A DNA stretch of 64,000 bases from assembly GCF_016834655.1 (NCBI RefSeq), contig NZ_JAENHP010000013.1:1-64000 (forward strand), written 5' to 3'. Both the position numbers and the translations under genes were made by a program. This document shows positions 56,226-64,000 of the stretch, one piece after another. Positions within the stretch are counted from its first letter, which is position 1; every line of letters starts with the position of its first letter. The notes under the pieces are model-generated. The model worked only from the letters and a program-made list of their open reading frames with translations, made no database searches and was not told where the DNA came from. This DNA comes from Paractinoplanes ovalisporus (GTDB taxonomy: Bacteria > Actinomycetota > Actinomycetes > Mycobacteriales > Micromonosporaceae).

Positions 56226-57239
56226 GTGGACGGTTCGATCACCCCGTGGTGGAAGCAGGTCGACGAGGCCGCGCAGCTCGTGGCGTCGAGCGTCAACGCG
56301 GCGGCCGCACGGGCCGAGCGCGACGGCGCCTACCAGCCACCGCCCGGGCAGCCGGAGCCGAAACGGCGCCGCAAGGCGGGGTCGCTGCGGCACCTGGCCG
56401 AGGTCATCCGCACCCATCGGCTGGCCCCGGGCGTCTCGGTCGACAAGGACATCGTGGCCGGGGTGCTCGCGGGCGACCTGCGCCACATCACCGACAAGAC
56501 CTCGGTGGTGGCGGTCGCCCGGGCCTCCCACCTGATCGCGAACCGGCCGTTCGGCGACGAGGACGCCAAGCGGCTCGAGGTGGCCGTCGACCGGGTGGCC
56601 GCCCTGGTGGCGCAGGCCCGGGAGTCCGACGAGAAGGCGCCGGCGATGGTCCCGGCGCCGCGGCCCGGCGCCACGGTCGACACCATCGAGCCGCCCGCTG
56701 CCCCGACGATCGACGCCTACTTCACGACCCGCCCGCCCCAGCGGCCGGGCCGCCGGCGCCGGTGGCTGGTCGCCGGCTCGGCCGTGGTGCTGCTGGCCGC
56801 GGCGGGCGGGGTCACGGCGTACACGCTGATGCCGTCCGCCGACGAAGACTGCCTGCTCGGGGCGGCGCCCGGCGACATCATCGGAGTTTCGACGCAGCTG
56901 TTCGACGACAAGGAGGCGACCCGGCTCAACCCCACGCTCGACTTCGACGAGATGAACGGCTCGGCCCGCTACGCCCGGCACGAGGGCCGCACGTACTACT
57001 GGGGCCGCGCCGGCTCGGACGACCACGTGCCGACGGCGGGCGGGGCCCGGGTGCGGTGGAGCACGCCCGACGGCACGTGGCGCAGCTGCGAAGTGGCGCT
57101 GCCCCGGGAGGAACGGGGTTACGTGCACACGCCCGCGGTGCCGACCACCATCAACGGCCAGGCCGTCACGATCCAGGTCTGCCTGTGGCGCGACGAACCC
57201 CGCCGGGAAAGTTGCCTTCCGGAGATCGCCACGGGGTGA
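56226..57239 (+). CDS. Single-pass membrane protein of unknown function
   Basis: A 337-residue protein. About 100 N-terminal residues form a helical domain with an HTH-like cadence (LRHLAEVIRTHRLAPGVSVDKDIVAGVLAGD, then KTSVVAVARASHLI). A disordered Pro-rich stretch precedes a TM segment RWLVAGSAVVLLAAAGGVTAYTL at about 180-202. The outer about 130 residues have three Cys and many Trp/Tyr (RTYYWGRAG, TWRSCEVALP). It could be a membrane-bound regulator or sensor; no family is recognised. GTG 56226 follows GGGAGG. Confidence 0.7.
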   Translation: MDGSITPWWKQVDEAAQLVASSVNAAAARAERDGAYQPPPGQPEPKRRRKAGSLRHLAEVIRTHRLAPGVSVDKDIVAGVLAGDLRHITDKTSVVAVARASHLIANRPFGDEDAKRLEVAVDRVAALVAQARESDEKAPAMVPAPRPGATVDTIEPPAAPTIDAYFTTRPPQRPGRRRRWLVAGSAVVLLAAAGGVTAYTLMPSADEDCLLGAAPGDIIGVSTQLFDDKEATRLNPTLDFDEMNGSARYARHEGRTYYWGRAGSDDHVPTAGGARVRWSTPDGTWRSCEVALPREERGYVHTPAVPTTINGQAVTIQVCLWRDEPRRESCLPEIATG

Positions 57240-57246
57240 CCTCCTC

Positions 57247-57262
57247 GTATATATAGATATCC
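57247..57262 (+). promoter_or_regulatory. TATA-rich element immediately before the GH5 start
   Basis: TATATATAGATATCC lies directly before ATG 57263, the most AT-rich spot nearby. It looks like a -10 element, which would give a leaderless or nearly leaderless mRNA; there is no ribosome site. I see no clear -35. Confidence 0.45.
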
Positions 57263-59098
57263 ATGCGCGTTCTGCTGGTTCTGGCGCTCGTCGCCGGTTC
57301 GGTGTTCGTCCCCTCCGCCGCGTCCTCCTCCGCCGCCGAACCTGCGTGGACGGCCCCGCTGAGCACGCGCGGGCGCTGGATCGTCGACGCCGACGGCAAC
57401 CGGTTCAAGCTGCGCTCGGCCAACTGGCACGGCGCGAGCGGAACGTACAACGGCTCCGGCGACACCGAGGCCGACGCCAACCACCACGCCGGGGAGAACT
57501 CGGGGCGGGTGCCGATGGGCCTCGACCGGGCGCCGATCGCCACCATCGTCGAGAACTTCCGGGCGATCGGCATCAACAGCGTGCGCCTGCCGTTCTCGAG
57601 CGCGATGGCGAGCGACGCGGCCCCGGTCGGTGACCGCTACGTCGCGGCCAACCCGCAGCTCAAGGGCAAAACCCCGCTTGCGGTGTACGACGCGGTGGTC
57701 GCGGCCCTGACGAGCGCGGGTCTCGCGGTGATCCTCAACAACCACACGAACACGACGCGCTGGTGCTGCGGGGTCGACGGCAACGAGCGGTGGAACACGT
57801 CGCAGAGCGCCCAGCAGTGGGAGGACACCTGGCTGTTCATGGTGCGGCGCTACCGCGACAACCCGCGTGTGGTCGGCGCCGACCTCTACAACGAGGTACG
57901 CCGTACGGTGCTGGACGACCCGAACTGGGGCTGGGGCAACGACCACGACTGGTTCGCGGCGTCGCGGCGCCTGGGCGACCGGATCCTGCGCGAGGCCAAC
58001 CCGAACCTGCTGATCATCGTCGAGGGCATCAACTGGACCGGGATCCCGGTCGACGGGTTCGCCCACGAGCGCCCGACGCTCAAGCCCGTACGCACCCTGT
58101 CGCACACGCTCGTGGCCAGCGGCAAGCTCGTCTACGCGGCCCACTTCTACGACTACACCGGCCCCAACCACAGCGGCGCGACCGGCACCGGCGAGACGAC
58201 CGATCCCCGCTACCGCGACTTCAGCCGCGAAGAGCTGTTCCAGGTGCTGCAGCGCGACGCGCTGTACGTGGCGACCGAGGCCGGCCAGCATTTCACCGCG
58301 CCGGTCTGGATCAGCGAGTTCGGCGTGGACGGCAACTCGCCCGCCGGCTCGTCGCAGCGCACCTGGTTCACGAACCTCACCGACTTCCTGATCCAGACCG
58401 ACGCCGACTTCGCCTACTGGCCGGCCGTGGGCTTCACCGAGCAACGCGGGAGCAACGGCTGGGGCCTGCTCTTCTGGGACAGGGCGGGCAATCTGAGCGG
58501 CTTCGACGACTGGCGGACGCCGATCTGGAACCGGCTGGTCGCCTCGGGTCACACGGGCCCGGTCGAGCCGGTGACCCCGTGGTCGATGCTGAGCCCCGAC
58601 AACGCCGACTTCATCGCCTCGCTCCGGATGCGGGCCGAACCCGACTGGGACTCGGGCGCCCGCAAGGCCGCCTGCCCCGACGGTCAGCGCCTGGCCGGCC
58701 TGGCCCACACCGGCAACCGCGCCCTGTGCGTGGGCGGCTCGTCGTGGACCTCGTACCAGGTCGTCCGCAACGAGCAGCACGTCACGCAGGACTGGGCGTC
58801 GGGCTACACGAAACTGCAGTGCCCGGCCGGTTCGCTGCTCGTCGGGTACGCCGTCCGCGGGGCCGCCATGTCGAGCGCCCTCTGCGCCACCTCCCCCTCG
58901 GCGGGCGCCGGCACCGGCCGTACGGTCTGGTTCGACCGCAGCGACAACCGCCCGTCCGGCAACCCGGGCGGCGATTTCGCCAACGGCCGCTACAAGGGCC
59001 AGTGCGCCCCCGACGAGTACGCGGCCGGCATCGCCTACACCGGAAGAGCCTTCTCCTCCCGTACGCCGGACGCCCTGTTCTGCCGCCGGCTGCCGTGA
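57263..59098 (+). CDS. Secreted GH5-type glycoside hydrolase
   Basis: A 611-residue exported enzyme with signal peptide about 1-25 (LLVLALVAGSVFVPSAASSSA). The GH5-like barrel has RLPFSSAM, ILNNHTNTTRWCCGVDGNERW, acid/base Glu in ADLYNEVRR (about E211), and nucleophile Glu in VWISEFGVDG (about E352). A C-terminal module of about 160 residues with eight or so Cys (KAACPDGQRLAGLAHTGNRALC, LQCPAGSLLVGY, GQCAPDEYAAGIAYTG) is a repeated Cys-pair domain I cannot name. Substrate (beta-glucan, mannan) is not determined. Confidence 0.85.
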   Translation: MRVLLVLALVAGSVFVPSAASSSAAEPAWTAPLSTRGRWIVDADGNRFKLRSANWHGASGTYNGSGDTEADANHHAGENSGRVPMGLDRAPIATIVENFRAIGINSVRLPFSSAMASDAAPVGDRYVAANPQLKGKTPLAVYDAVVAALTSAGLAVILNNHTNTTRWCCGVDGNERWNTSQSAQQWEDTWLFMVRRYRDNPRVVGADLYNEVRRTVLDDPNWGWGNDHDWFAASRRLGDRILREANPNLLIIVEGINWTGIPVDGFAHERPTLKPVRTLSHTLVASGKLVYAAHFYDYTGPNHSGATGTGETTDPRYRDFSREELFQVLQRDALYVATEAGQHFTAPVWISEFGVDGNSPAGSSQRTWFTNLTDFLIQTDADFAYWPAVGFTEQRGSNGWGLLFWDRAGNLSGFDDWRTPIWNRLVASGHTGPVEPVTPWSMLSPDNADFIASLRMRAEPDWDSGARKAACPDGQRLAGLAHTGNRALCVGGSSWTSYQVVRNEQHVTQDWASGYTKLQCPAGSLLVGYAVRGAAMSSALCATSPSAGAGTGRTVWFDRSDNRPSGNPGGDFANGRYKGQCAPDEYAAGIAYTGRAFSSRTPDALFCRRLP

Positions 59099-59105
59099 GC
59101 GCGGA

Positions 59106-59135
59106 GGGGCCGCGCTGAGGCAACAGCGCGGCCCC
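59106..59135. terminator. Bidirectional hairpin terminator
   Basis: An 11-bp perfect stem GGGGCCGCGCT/AGCGCGGCCCC (59106-59116 with 59125-59135, 8-base loop) between the convergent GH5 and sugar permease genes. Confidence 0.8.
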
Positions 59136-59148
59136 GGAACCGGGTGGG

Positions 59149-59973
59149 TCAGCCCTTGATGGCGCCCGCGGTCATGCCGGCGACGATGCGCTTGTTGAAG
59201 AACAAGAACATGATCAGCGGCGGGATCGTGATCAGCAGGATGTCCATGAAGAGCAGGTTGTACTGGGTCGAGTACGAGCTGGAGAAGTTGTAGAGGGTCA
59301 GCTGCACGGTGGCGTTCTGGTCACCGGGCAGGAAGTACAGCGGGTTGACGAAGTCGTTGAAGACCGTCACCGACTGGACCACCACGCACGTGATGATGAC
59401 CGACTTGAGCAGCGGCAGGACGACCCGGAAGAACAGGCGCAGCGGGCCGGCGCCGTCGATGATGGCGGCCTCGTCGAGCTCGCGCGGGATGGTCGCGATG
59501 AACGCCCGGAACAGCAGGATGCAGAACGACAGGCCGAACGCGACCTCGACCAGGATCAGGCCGGGCATCGTCCGGAAGAGCCCGAGCTTCTGCAGCACCC
59601 AGATCGTGGGCACGACCGCGGGCGGGATGATCAGGCCGGACAGCACCAGGAAGTTGACCAGACCGGTCCACCGGGTGCGCCGCCGCTGCAGCACGAACGC
59701 CACCATCGCGGCCAGCACCACCATGATGGTCACCGAGGCCACCGTCAGGATCGTGCTGTTGATGAAGGCGATGATCAGCATGTAGTCGCGGGCCTGCACC
59801 ACGTCCACGAAGTTCTGCACGAACTGGAACTGGGTGGGCCAGGTGAAATCGAGCCGCGACGCCTCCTGCCGGTTCTTGGCCGCGGTCAGCAGGATAAACG
59901 CGAACGGCACCAGGAAGACCACGATGGACAGCAGGATGGCCACGATGCTGAGCGCGGGATTGCGAGACTTCAC
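59149..59973 (-). CDS. Sugar ABC transporter permease (MalG/UgpE-like)
   Basis: A 274-residue membrane protein with six TM segments and the EAA loop of importer permeases, IPRELDEAAIIDGAGPLRLFFRVVLPLLKSV. It starts LSIVAILLSIVVFLVPFAFILLTA. GTG 59973 has GGGAGG seven bases upstream and overlaps the stop of the partner permease gene by four bases (GTGA). Third-last product of the rhamnoside operon. Confidence 0.93.
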   Translation of the reverse strand: MKSRNPALSIVAILLSIVVFLVPFAFILLTAAKNRQEASRLDFTWPTQFQFVQNFVDVVQARDYMLIIAFINSTILTVASVTIMVVLAAMVAFVLQRRRTRWTGLVNFLVLSGLIIPPAVVPTIWVLQKLGLFRTMPGLILVEVAFGLSFCILLFRAFIATIPRELDEAAIIDGAGPLRLFFRVVLPLLKSVIITCVVVQSVTVFNDFVNPLYFLPGDQNATVQLTLYNFSSSYSTQYNLLFMDILLITIPPLIMFLFFNKRIVAGMTAGAIKG

Positions 59974-60875
59974 AGGTCGACCTCCCGCGAGTTCAGGTAT
60001 CGCGACAGCGGGAAGATGATCGCCGTCACCAGCAGGAACAGCACCACGTTGCCCGCCGTCGACAGGCCGTAGAAGCCCGCCTGGTACTGCTTGTAGATCA
60101 CCGACGCGATCACGTCGGAGGTGAAGCCGGGACCGCCCCGGGTCATCGCCCAGATCAGGTCGAACGAGCGCAGCCCGCCGATCAGCGAGAGCAGGATGAC
60201 CGTGAACGTGGCCGGCCGGGCCAGCGGCAGCACGATGCTGCGGAAGTTCTGCCAGGCGGTGGCGCCGTCGACGCGGGCCGCCTCGAAGTACTCCTGCGGG
60301 ATCGACACGATGCCGGCGATGTAGATGAGCGTGGCCAGGCCGACGCCCTTCCACACGTCGACCAGCGCCACCGACAGCAGCGCGTAGCTGGGGTCGGTGA
60401 GCCAGCCCGGCCCCTGGATGCCGAGCAACGACAGCGATTCGTTGATCAGCCCGTCCTCCGGGTCCATCAGGATCGTGAAGGTCAGGCCGACGCCGATCGT
60501 GCTCACCAGCACCGGGAAGAACACCACCGAGCGCAGGTAGCCGCGGCCGATGATCTGCGAGGTCAGCAGCACCGCCAGGCCCAGGCCGAGCACGACCTTG
60601 AGCCCCGAGGTGATCACCGCGTAGACCACGGTGTGCCACAGGCCGGAGACCAGCGCCGGCTCCCGGAAGAACGTGACGTAGTTGTCGAACCCGATGAACT
60701 GCGAGTCGAAGATGCTCCAGCGGGTCAGGCTGAAGTAGAACGACGTCACCGTCGGCACGAGGAACAGCACCGCGTACACGATGGCGGCCGGCAGGTAGAA
60801 CCAGCTGGAGTACGGGCTCTTCTTACGACCGGAGGAGACCGGCCCGGCCACGCTGGTGCGCGGCCGGGCCTCCAC
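59970..60875 (-). CDS. Sugar ABC transporter permease (MalF/UgpA-like)
   Basis: A 301-residue membrane protein with six TM segments and the EAA loop IPQEYFEAARVDGATAWQNFRSIVLPLARPATF. Its N-terminal tail is Arg/Ser-rich (EARPRTSVAGPVSSGRKKSP). GTG 60875 lies two bases after the stop of the binding-protein gene. No ATPase is encoded with it; importers of this class commonly share a MsiK-type ATPase encoded elsewhere. Confidence 0.93.
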   Translation of the reverse strand: MEARPRTSVAGPVSSGRKKSPYSSWFYLPAAIVYAVLFLVPTVTSFYFSLTRWSIFDSQFIGFDNYVTFFREPALVSGLWHTVVYAVITSGLKVVLGLGLAVLLTSQIIGRGYLRSVVFFPVLVSTIGVGLTFTILMDPEDGLINESLSLLGIQGPGWLTDPSYALLSVALVDVWKGVGLATLIYIAGIVSIPQEYFEAARVDGATAWQNFRSIVLPLARPATFTVILLSLIGGLRSFDLIWAMTRGGPGFTSDVIASVIYKQYQAGFYGLSTAGNVVLFLLVTAIIFPLSRYLNSREVDL

Positions 60876-60877
60876 GG

Positions 60878-62191
60878 TTACCAACCTTCGAGTCCCAGCT
60901 GCTGGGCCTGCTTCTTCACGTCCTCGTCGTAGAGCTTGGCGGCCGCGTCGGACTTGCGGATGCCGGAGCCGACCTCGACGCAGATCTGCTCGAGGGCCGG
61001 GCCCTTGACCGGGGAGAGGAACTCCAGGGCCAGACCGGACGCGCCGGGCTTGTCGATGTAGGTCTGCATGTCCTTGACCGCCTGCGGCACCGAGTCGGGC
61101 AGCTTGCAACCCGAGACCGCGTACGGGCCGGTCGGCTGCGACGCCTTGCCGAGCGATTCACAGCCCTCGGGGCTGGCCACGAACCCGAGGAACTTCTTGG
61201 CCGCCGCCAGCTTGTCACCGGTGGTGCTGCTCGGGATGTAGAGGCCGTTCGGCGCCCACACGGTCAGGCCGTTCTTGGCGGCGTCGGTGCCGGGGATGGC
61301 GAACAGGCCGATCTTGTTCTCGGTGCCGGGGTTGTCGGCGATCAGCTGGCTGAGCATCGCCGACAGGATCGGGTACTGCGCGCCCTCACCCTTGGCCAGC
61401 TTGTTGAGGCCGTCGGTGAGTTTGGCCGACGCGAAGTCCTTGTTCACGTAGCCCTGGTCGTGCACTTCCTGCAGGTGGTCGAAGCCGGCCTTGGCGGCGG
61501 GCGTCGTCGCGTACTTGGCCTGGTTCTTCGTGTACTGGTCGGCCCACCCGGGCGTGGAGGCCTCGACGTTGTAGTAGTCGCCCAGGATGAACAGCTGCGA
61601 GGTCCAGGTCTCTCCGTACGTCTGGATGACCGGGTCGACACCGGCCGCCTTGAGCTTGGCGTTGTTCGACATGAACTCGTCCCACGTGGTCGGGACCTTC
61701 AGGCCGTTCTTGTCGTAGACCTCTTTGTTGTAGAGGATCGCCCCGGCCATGTAGTTGCCGAACGGCACGCCGTAGATCTTGCCGTCCGAGCCGACCGACT
61801 TCTTGAAGTTGTCGTCCAGCTTGTCGGCGAACTCGTCGACCGCGGTCAGGTTCTTCTGCGGCGCGAGGGCCTGCATGAGCGAGCCCGAGTTGTACATGAA
61901 GATGTCGGTCATGTCGCCGGTGGACAACCGGGTCTTGACGACGTTGTCGCCCTCGGTGCCCTGCGGACGGGTCTCGACGTTGATCGTGATGTCGGGGTTC
62001 TTGGCGGTGAAGTCCTTGGCCAGCCCCTCCGCGATCTTGACCGTTTCGGGCTGGTTGTCGGTCAGGAACGAGAGCGTGACCTTGCCGCCGCCACTGTCCT
62101 CGTCGCTGCTGCCCAGGCTGCCGGCGCTGCACGCGCTCAGAGCCAGGGCGGCGGCGGAGAGCACGGCGAGGCCTATCTGACGTCGCTTCAT
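60878..62191 (-). CDS. Carbohydrate ABC transporter substrate-binding lipoprotein
   Basis: A 437-residue lipoprotein: signal MKRRQIGLAVLSAAALALSACS (lipobox LSAC), then a CUT1-type (family 1) binding fold with KVTLSFLTDNQPETVKIAEGLAKDF, TDIFMYNSGSLM, YGVPFGNYMAGAILYNKEVYDKNGLKVPTTWDEFM and KKFLGFVASPEG. It lies 12 bases downstream of the alpha-L-rhamnosidase gene and just before the two permeases, so a rhamnose-containing oligosaccharide is the expected ligand. Confidence 0.94.
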   Translation of the reverse strand: MKRRQIGLAVLSAAALALSACSAGSLGSSDEDSGGGKVTLSFLTDNQPETVKIAEGLAKDFTAKNPDITINVETRPQGTEGDNVVKTRLSTGDMTDIFMYNSGSLMQALAPQKNLTAVDEFADKLDDNFKKSVGSDGKIYGVPFGNYMAGAILYNKEVYDKNGLKVPTTWDEFMSNNAKLKAAGVDPVIQTYGETWTSQLFILGDYYNVEASTPGWADQYTKNQAKYATTPAAKAGFDHLQEVHDQGYVNKDFASAKLTDGLNKLAKGEGAQYPILSAMLSQLIADNPGTENKIGLFAIPGTDAAKNGLTVWAPNGLYIPSSTTGDKLAAAKKFLGFVASPEGCESLGKASQPTGPYAVSGCKLPDSVPQAVKDMQTYIDKPGASGLALEFLSPVKGPALEQICVEVGSGIRKSDAAAKLYDEDVKKQAQQLGLEGW

Positions 62192-62203
62192 GAAGTGACT
62201 CCC

Positions 62204-64000
62204 TTATCGGTGTTCGGAGGAGAGGAGGGTCTGCAGGCGGGCCGCGAGCACGTCGCCGCCGGGGATGAAGCCGTGTGCGGTGGCGGCGCCGGCGAGTTCG
62301 GTGGCGGGCGCGTCGAGATAGCGTTCGAGCCGGGCGGCCAGGTCGGCCTCGCCGGTCGCGACACCCGCCTCGGTCGCCGCGGCGACAACCTTGTCCCAGC
62401 TGGGGCGGTGGTCCATCAGCTGCCGGACGCTCGGCTCGGCGGGCAGTGCGCTCGTTTCCCCGTACGGGTCGTCGACCACCCATCCGTGCCGGCCGTGACC
62501 CACGGTGATCGGCTCCCCGCCCGCGGGCAGGTGCACGGTGGCGGTCGCGCCGACCGGCACCACCACGTCGAGCCGCAGCTCACCATCTGCGCGTTTCCAG
62601 GCGACAGAGGCTTCCCCGTACGGCGTGAGGTGCCGTGCCGCCGCATGCGTGAGCTCGCCGGTGGGCAGTGGCCGCACCTCGATCCGGCGGTAGCCGGGCC
62701 CGGCCGGGGCGAGGCCCGCGACGCGTCGGTGCAGCCAATCGGCCACCGCCCCGAGCGCGTAGTGGTTGAACGACGTCATCTCGCCCGGGTTGATCGAGCC
62801 GTCCGGAAGCATGCTGTCCCACCGCTCCCAGACCGTGGTGGCGTCCATGGTCACCGGGTAGAGCCAGCTCGGCACGCCGGTCTGCAGCAGCAGCCGGTAC
62901 GCCAGATCGGGGTGCCCGGCGTCGGTCAGCGCGTCGGTCATCAGGGGCGTGCCGACGAACCCGGTGCTGATCCGGAACCCGGCCGTGCGGACCAGGTCGG
63001 CCAGCCGCTCCCCCGCGTGCCGGCGCTGCTCCGGCGTGGGCAGCAGTGCCCACTGCAGGGCCAGCGCATAGGTCGTGGCGGCGTCGCTGAGCACCCGGCC
63101 GCCGTCGGTCACGTACTCCCGGGCGAACGCCTCCCGCACCCGTTCGGCCAGTTCGCCGTACTCGCGGGCCACGTCGCCGTCGCCGACCGCGAGCGCGGCC
63201 CGGGCCACGACCTCGGCCGAGCGGGCCAGGTGGGCGGTGGCGATGACGTCGGGGTCGGCCTTGGCCCGGAACGGGTCCTCGGGCGGGGCGGTCGGGTCGA
63301 GCCAGTCGCCGAACTGGAATCCGCCGGCCCACAGCCGGGCCGGGCCGGCCAGCGCCGACATCCGGTCGACCCAGGCCCGCATGCTGGGCAGCTGCCGGTG
63401 CAGGAGGCCGAGGTCGCCGGTGCGCTGATAGATCACCCAGGGCACGATGGTGGCCGCGTCGCCCCACGCCGCGGTGGCGGGCCCGGGCTGCCGCAGAACG
63501 TCCGGGACCACGTACGGGACCGAACCGTCCTTCTGCTGTTCGGCGGCGAGGTCGGCGAGCCAGTTGGTGAGGAAGCCGGCCGAGTCGAACAGGAACGACG
63601 CGGTGGGCGAGAAGACCTGGATGTCGCCGGTCCAGCCGAGGCGCTCGTCGCGTTGCGGGCAGTCGGTGGGGACGTCGACGAAGTTGCCACGCATGCCCCA
63701 GACGACGTTGGAGTGCAAGCGGTCGAGCCGCGGGTCCGAGCTTTCGAACCATCCCGTACGGCGGAGGTCGGAGCCGACGACGACGGCCTCGATGTCGTCC
63801 GCTCGCAGGTCGTCGATGCCGGTGACCTCGGCGTAGCGGAAGCCGTGGAACGTCAGGCTCGGTTCCAGCACGGTGTCGTCGGCTCCGGCCAGGATCCACT
63901 CGTCGGTGGCCTTCGCGGTACGTAGCGGGCGGACACCGAGCTCGCCGTCCTCCAGGACCTCGGCGTGCCTGATCTGTACGGCGTCCCCGGCATTTCCGCC
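62204..64000 (-). CDS. Alpha-L-rhamnosidase (GH78), 5' end beyond window
   Basis: The last 598 residues of a GH78 enzyme; the frame is open to the window edge. Visible: IRHAEVLEDGELGVRPLRTAKATDEWI, SDPRLDRLHSNVVWGMRGNFVDVPTDCPQRDERLGWTGD (with catalytic-acid Asp/Glu cluster), GGFQFGDWLDP, MTSFNHYALGAVADWLHRRVAGL and the beta-sandwich end. About 75 extra residues (VRQLMDHRPSWDKVVAAATEAG and on) follow the usual GH78 end. It releases terminal rhamnose from glycosides or pectin fragments; first known gene of the sugar-import operon here. Confidence 0.92.
   Translation of the reverse strand, partial: GGNAGDAVQIRHAEVLEDGELGVRPLRTAKATDEWILAGADDTVLEPSLTFHGFRYAEVTGIDDLRADDIEAVVVGSDLRRTGWFESSDPRLDRLHSNVVWGMRGNFVDVPTDCPQRDERLGWTGDIQVFSPTASFLFDSAGFLTNWLADLAAEQQKDGSVPYVVPDVLRQPGPATAAWGDAATIVPWVIYQRTGDLGLLHRQLPSMRAWVDRMSALAGPARLWAGGFQFGDWLDPTAPPEDPFRAKADPDVIATAHLARSAEVVARAALAVGDGDVAREYGELAERVREAFAREYVTDGGRVLSDAATTYALALQWALLPTPEQRRHAGERLADLVRTAGFRISTGFVGTPLMTDALTDAGHPDLAYRLLLQTGVPSWLYPVTMDATTVWERWDSMLPDGSINPGEMTSFNHYALGAVADWLHRRVAGLAPAGPGYRRIEVRPLPTGELTHAAARHLTPYGEASVAWKRADGELRLDVVVPVGATATVHLPAGGEPITVGHGRHGWVVDDPYGETSALPAEPSVRQLMDHRPSWDKVVAAATEAGVATGEADLAARLERYLDAPATELAGAATAHGFIPGGDVLAARLQTLLSSEHR

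Overview
The window is a high-GC actinobacterial chromosome segment. Heavy use of the CGTACG/CCGTACGG motif, GTG/TTG starts, many secreted CBM2 enzymes and the gene mix (F420-type Ddn, LLM flavoenzyme, MAB_1171c family, tri-peptide-type lipoproteins) point to the Micromonosporaceae, most like Actinoplanes; the genus is an inference. There is no rRNA, phage, integrase or insertion sequence, and only one tRNA.

Layout. 0-4 kb: degenerate tandem repeats, a small lipoprotein, a VOC protein behind a 20-bp repeat array, and ppdK with a U-tract terminator. 4.4-7.8 kb: an ImmA/IrrE-like protease, a 7-TM MAB_1171c-family protein, a convergent XRE regulator preceded by a 16-codon hydrophobic mini-ORF, and a cytochrome P450; this may be a peptide-linked sensory or biosynthetic system. 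7.9-13 kb: a lipoprotein, the translationally coupled glcDEF glycolate oxidase operon, and an internally deleted STAND/TPR ATPase remnant. 13-15 kb: VOC, Ddn-like reductase and a NERD protein. 15.4-19 kb: a divergent pair of secreted CBM2 enzymes (rhamnogalacturonan lyase and SGNH esterase) sharing two TGGGAGCG(C/T)TCCCA palindromes of the CebR/LacI type. 19-25 kb: membrane and VCBS-like proteins, an ABM monooxygenase, IclR, and an amidohydrolase plus alcohol dehydrogenase resembling the accessory genes of propane-monooxygenase loci. 25-29 kb: MMPL exporter, smpB, LLM oxidoreductase. 29.3-33.2 kb: an orphan sugar-binding lipoprotein with a triplicated 3' end, and a gntR(YtrA)-ABC operon. 33.2-35 kb: an unusual zinc-ribbon SDR and a tRNA-Glu-like gene.

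35-40.5 kb holds a 1830-residue membrane-anchored NACHT ATPase with a HEAT-like C-terminus. 40.6-44.9 kb is housekeeping metabolism (GNAT, GabD, a 3-HIBADH-like protein, YciO/Sua5) with a SnoaL fragment. 44.9-51.2 kb has a WD40 protein downstream of a 1613-residue DUF4011-type SF1 helicase with a C-terminal PD-(D/E)xK nuclease; the NACHT and helicase genes are the best candidates for conflict or defence roles. 51-57 kb: OYE/MerR pair, SpoIIE-type phosphatase, a His/Tyr/Gly-rich mini-protein, DUF1905, tandem GNAT, a truncated XRE gene, and HNH endonuclease. 57-64 kb: a secreted GH5 enzyme and the operon GH78 alpha-L-rhamnosidase (5' end outside the window) - sugar-binding lipoprotein - two permeases. 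With the PL11 lyase this indicates use of rhamnose-rich pectin.
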